The notes under the pieces are model-generated. The model was not told the DNA's origin and made no database searches. It was given only the letters and a program-made list of their open reading frames with translations. Position numbers and translations under genes: made by a program. DNA of 64,000 nt, from assembly GCF_014697545.1 (NCBI RefSeq), contig NZ_JACJSA010000027.1, positions 31,343 to 95,342 of the forward strand, read 5' to 3'. The DNA is from Oscillatoria sp. FACHB-1407. GTDB taxonomy: Bacteria > Cyanobacteriota > Cyanobacteriia > Elainellales > Elainellaceae. Below, piece by piece: positions 63,752 through 64,000 of the stretch. Each line of letters starts with the position of its first letter. Position 1 is the stretch's first letter.

Positions 63752-64000
63752 CTACAATGACGCTCTGAATTCTTTCGGAGTTGTCCCAACATAGTGACGA
63801 AACAGCCGAGTGAAAGAACTGTGATTGTTTAACCCAACTGCAAGTGTGATTTCAGTAATCGTGAGTTGAGTGAATTGCAATAAATGCTTGGCGCGATCGA
63901 TTCGACACTGGCTTAAGTATTGGTGAGGAGCTAATCCGGTTGATTGTTTGAACAACCGACAGAAGTGATATTGGCTTAAATTTAGAACACTTGCCATATC
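63752..64000 (-). CDS. AraC-family regulator, cut by window edge
   Basis: Only the C-terminal 81 residues or so are inside the window: MASVLNLSQYHFCRLFKQST, LTITEITLAVGLNNHSSFTR, FRHYVGTTPKEFR. These are the two HTH of AraC regulators. The frame is open to the edge, so the start lies beyond 64000. It probably controls the ABM-type gene downstream (inference). Confidence 0.88.
   Translation of the reverse strand, partial: DMASVLNLSQYHFCRLFKQSTGLAPHQYLSQCRIDRAKHLLQFTQLTITEITLAVGLNNHSSFTRLFRHYVGTTPKEFRASL

Overview
The window is cyanobacterial chromosomal DNA. The HIP1 octamer GCGATCGC and its core recur throughout. The gene set is also cyanobacterial: an allophycocyanin-alpha-type phycobiliprotein, a DevBCA exporter, RRM-type RNA-binding proteins linked to rpsU, a DesC-like desaturase, many short pentapeptide-repeat proteins and very large PAS/GAF histidine kinases. 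The many small terminal-inverted-repeat elements and decaying genes fit a large-genome filamentous lineage (inference). No rRNA, tRNA, CRISPR array or intact transposase gene was seen.

Layout. 1-4900: a PAS-PAS-GAF histidine kinase between two inverted copies of a 100-bp repeat, a small secreted protein and a pentapeptide-repeat protein. 4900-10010: an RND efflux pair (lipoprotein adaptor and AcrB-like pump) with an overlapping third gene. 10100-13320: a solo LuxR-type DNA-binding protein, a DsbA-like thiol oxidoreductase, an AraC regulator and a ParB-like protein. 13390-20540: mostly minus-strand small enzymes (RidA, PNPOx-like, VOC), a thioredoxin-reductase-like flavoprotein with a Crp/Fnr regulator, and secreted proteins. 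21700-25760: a minus-strand operon of TetR, DevB-like adaptor, solo LuxR HTH protein, DevC-like permease and DevA-like ATPase, with the same operator-like sequence before the first and third genes. 26100-28080: msrA and small proteins. 28290-37820: a 1387-residue multi-PAS sensor kinase, a TetR gene and a divergent second RND pump separated by tandem operator-like sites. 38600-46600: a NarL-type regulator, a DNA-alkylation-repair-like protein, pentapeptide and RRM genes, a response regulator lacking its Asp, and several gene wrecks. 47100-52400: a stand-alone ApcA-like protein, an RsbRD-type kinase, a NACHT NTPase and a desaturase. 52780-54200: a second copy of the pentapeptide/RRM cassette, this time containing rpsU. 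54900-58360: another GAF-PAS kinase with a ruined response regulator, and a GPP34 protein overlapping a 30-residue membrane peptide. 58690-64000: small enzymes and membrane proteins, a frameshifted epimerase, a truncated NmrA-like gene and an AraC gene cut by the window edge.

Three themes stand out. Signalling and export genes dominate: five sensor kinases or kinase remnants, three TetR or AraC-type local regulators beside exporters or enzymes, and three efflux systems. Seven or more families of 75-140 bp non-autonomous repeats fill the gaps; some are nested, some occur as inverted pairs, one shows an 8-bp target duplication and one supplies a stop codon. The gaps also hold recognisable wrecks of a ParB-like gene, a B12-binding radical-SAM gene, two histidine kinases, one response regulator and one M23 peptidase, consistent with ongoing gene loss.
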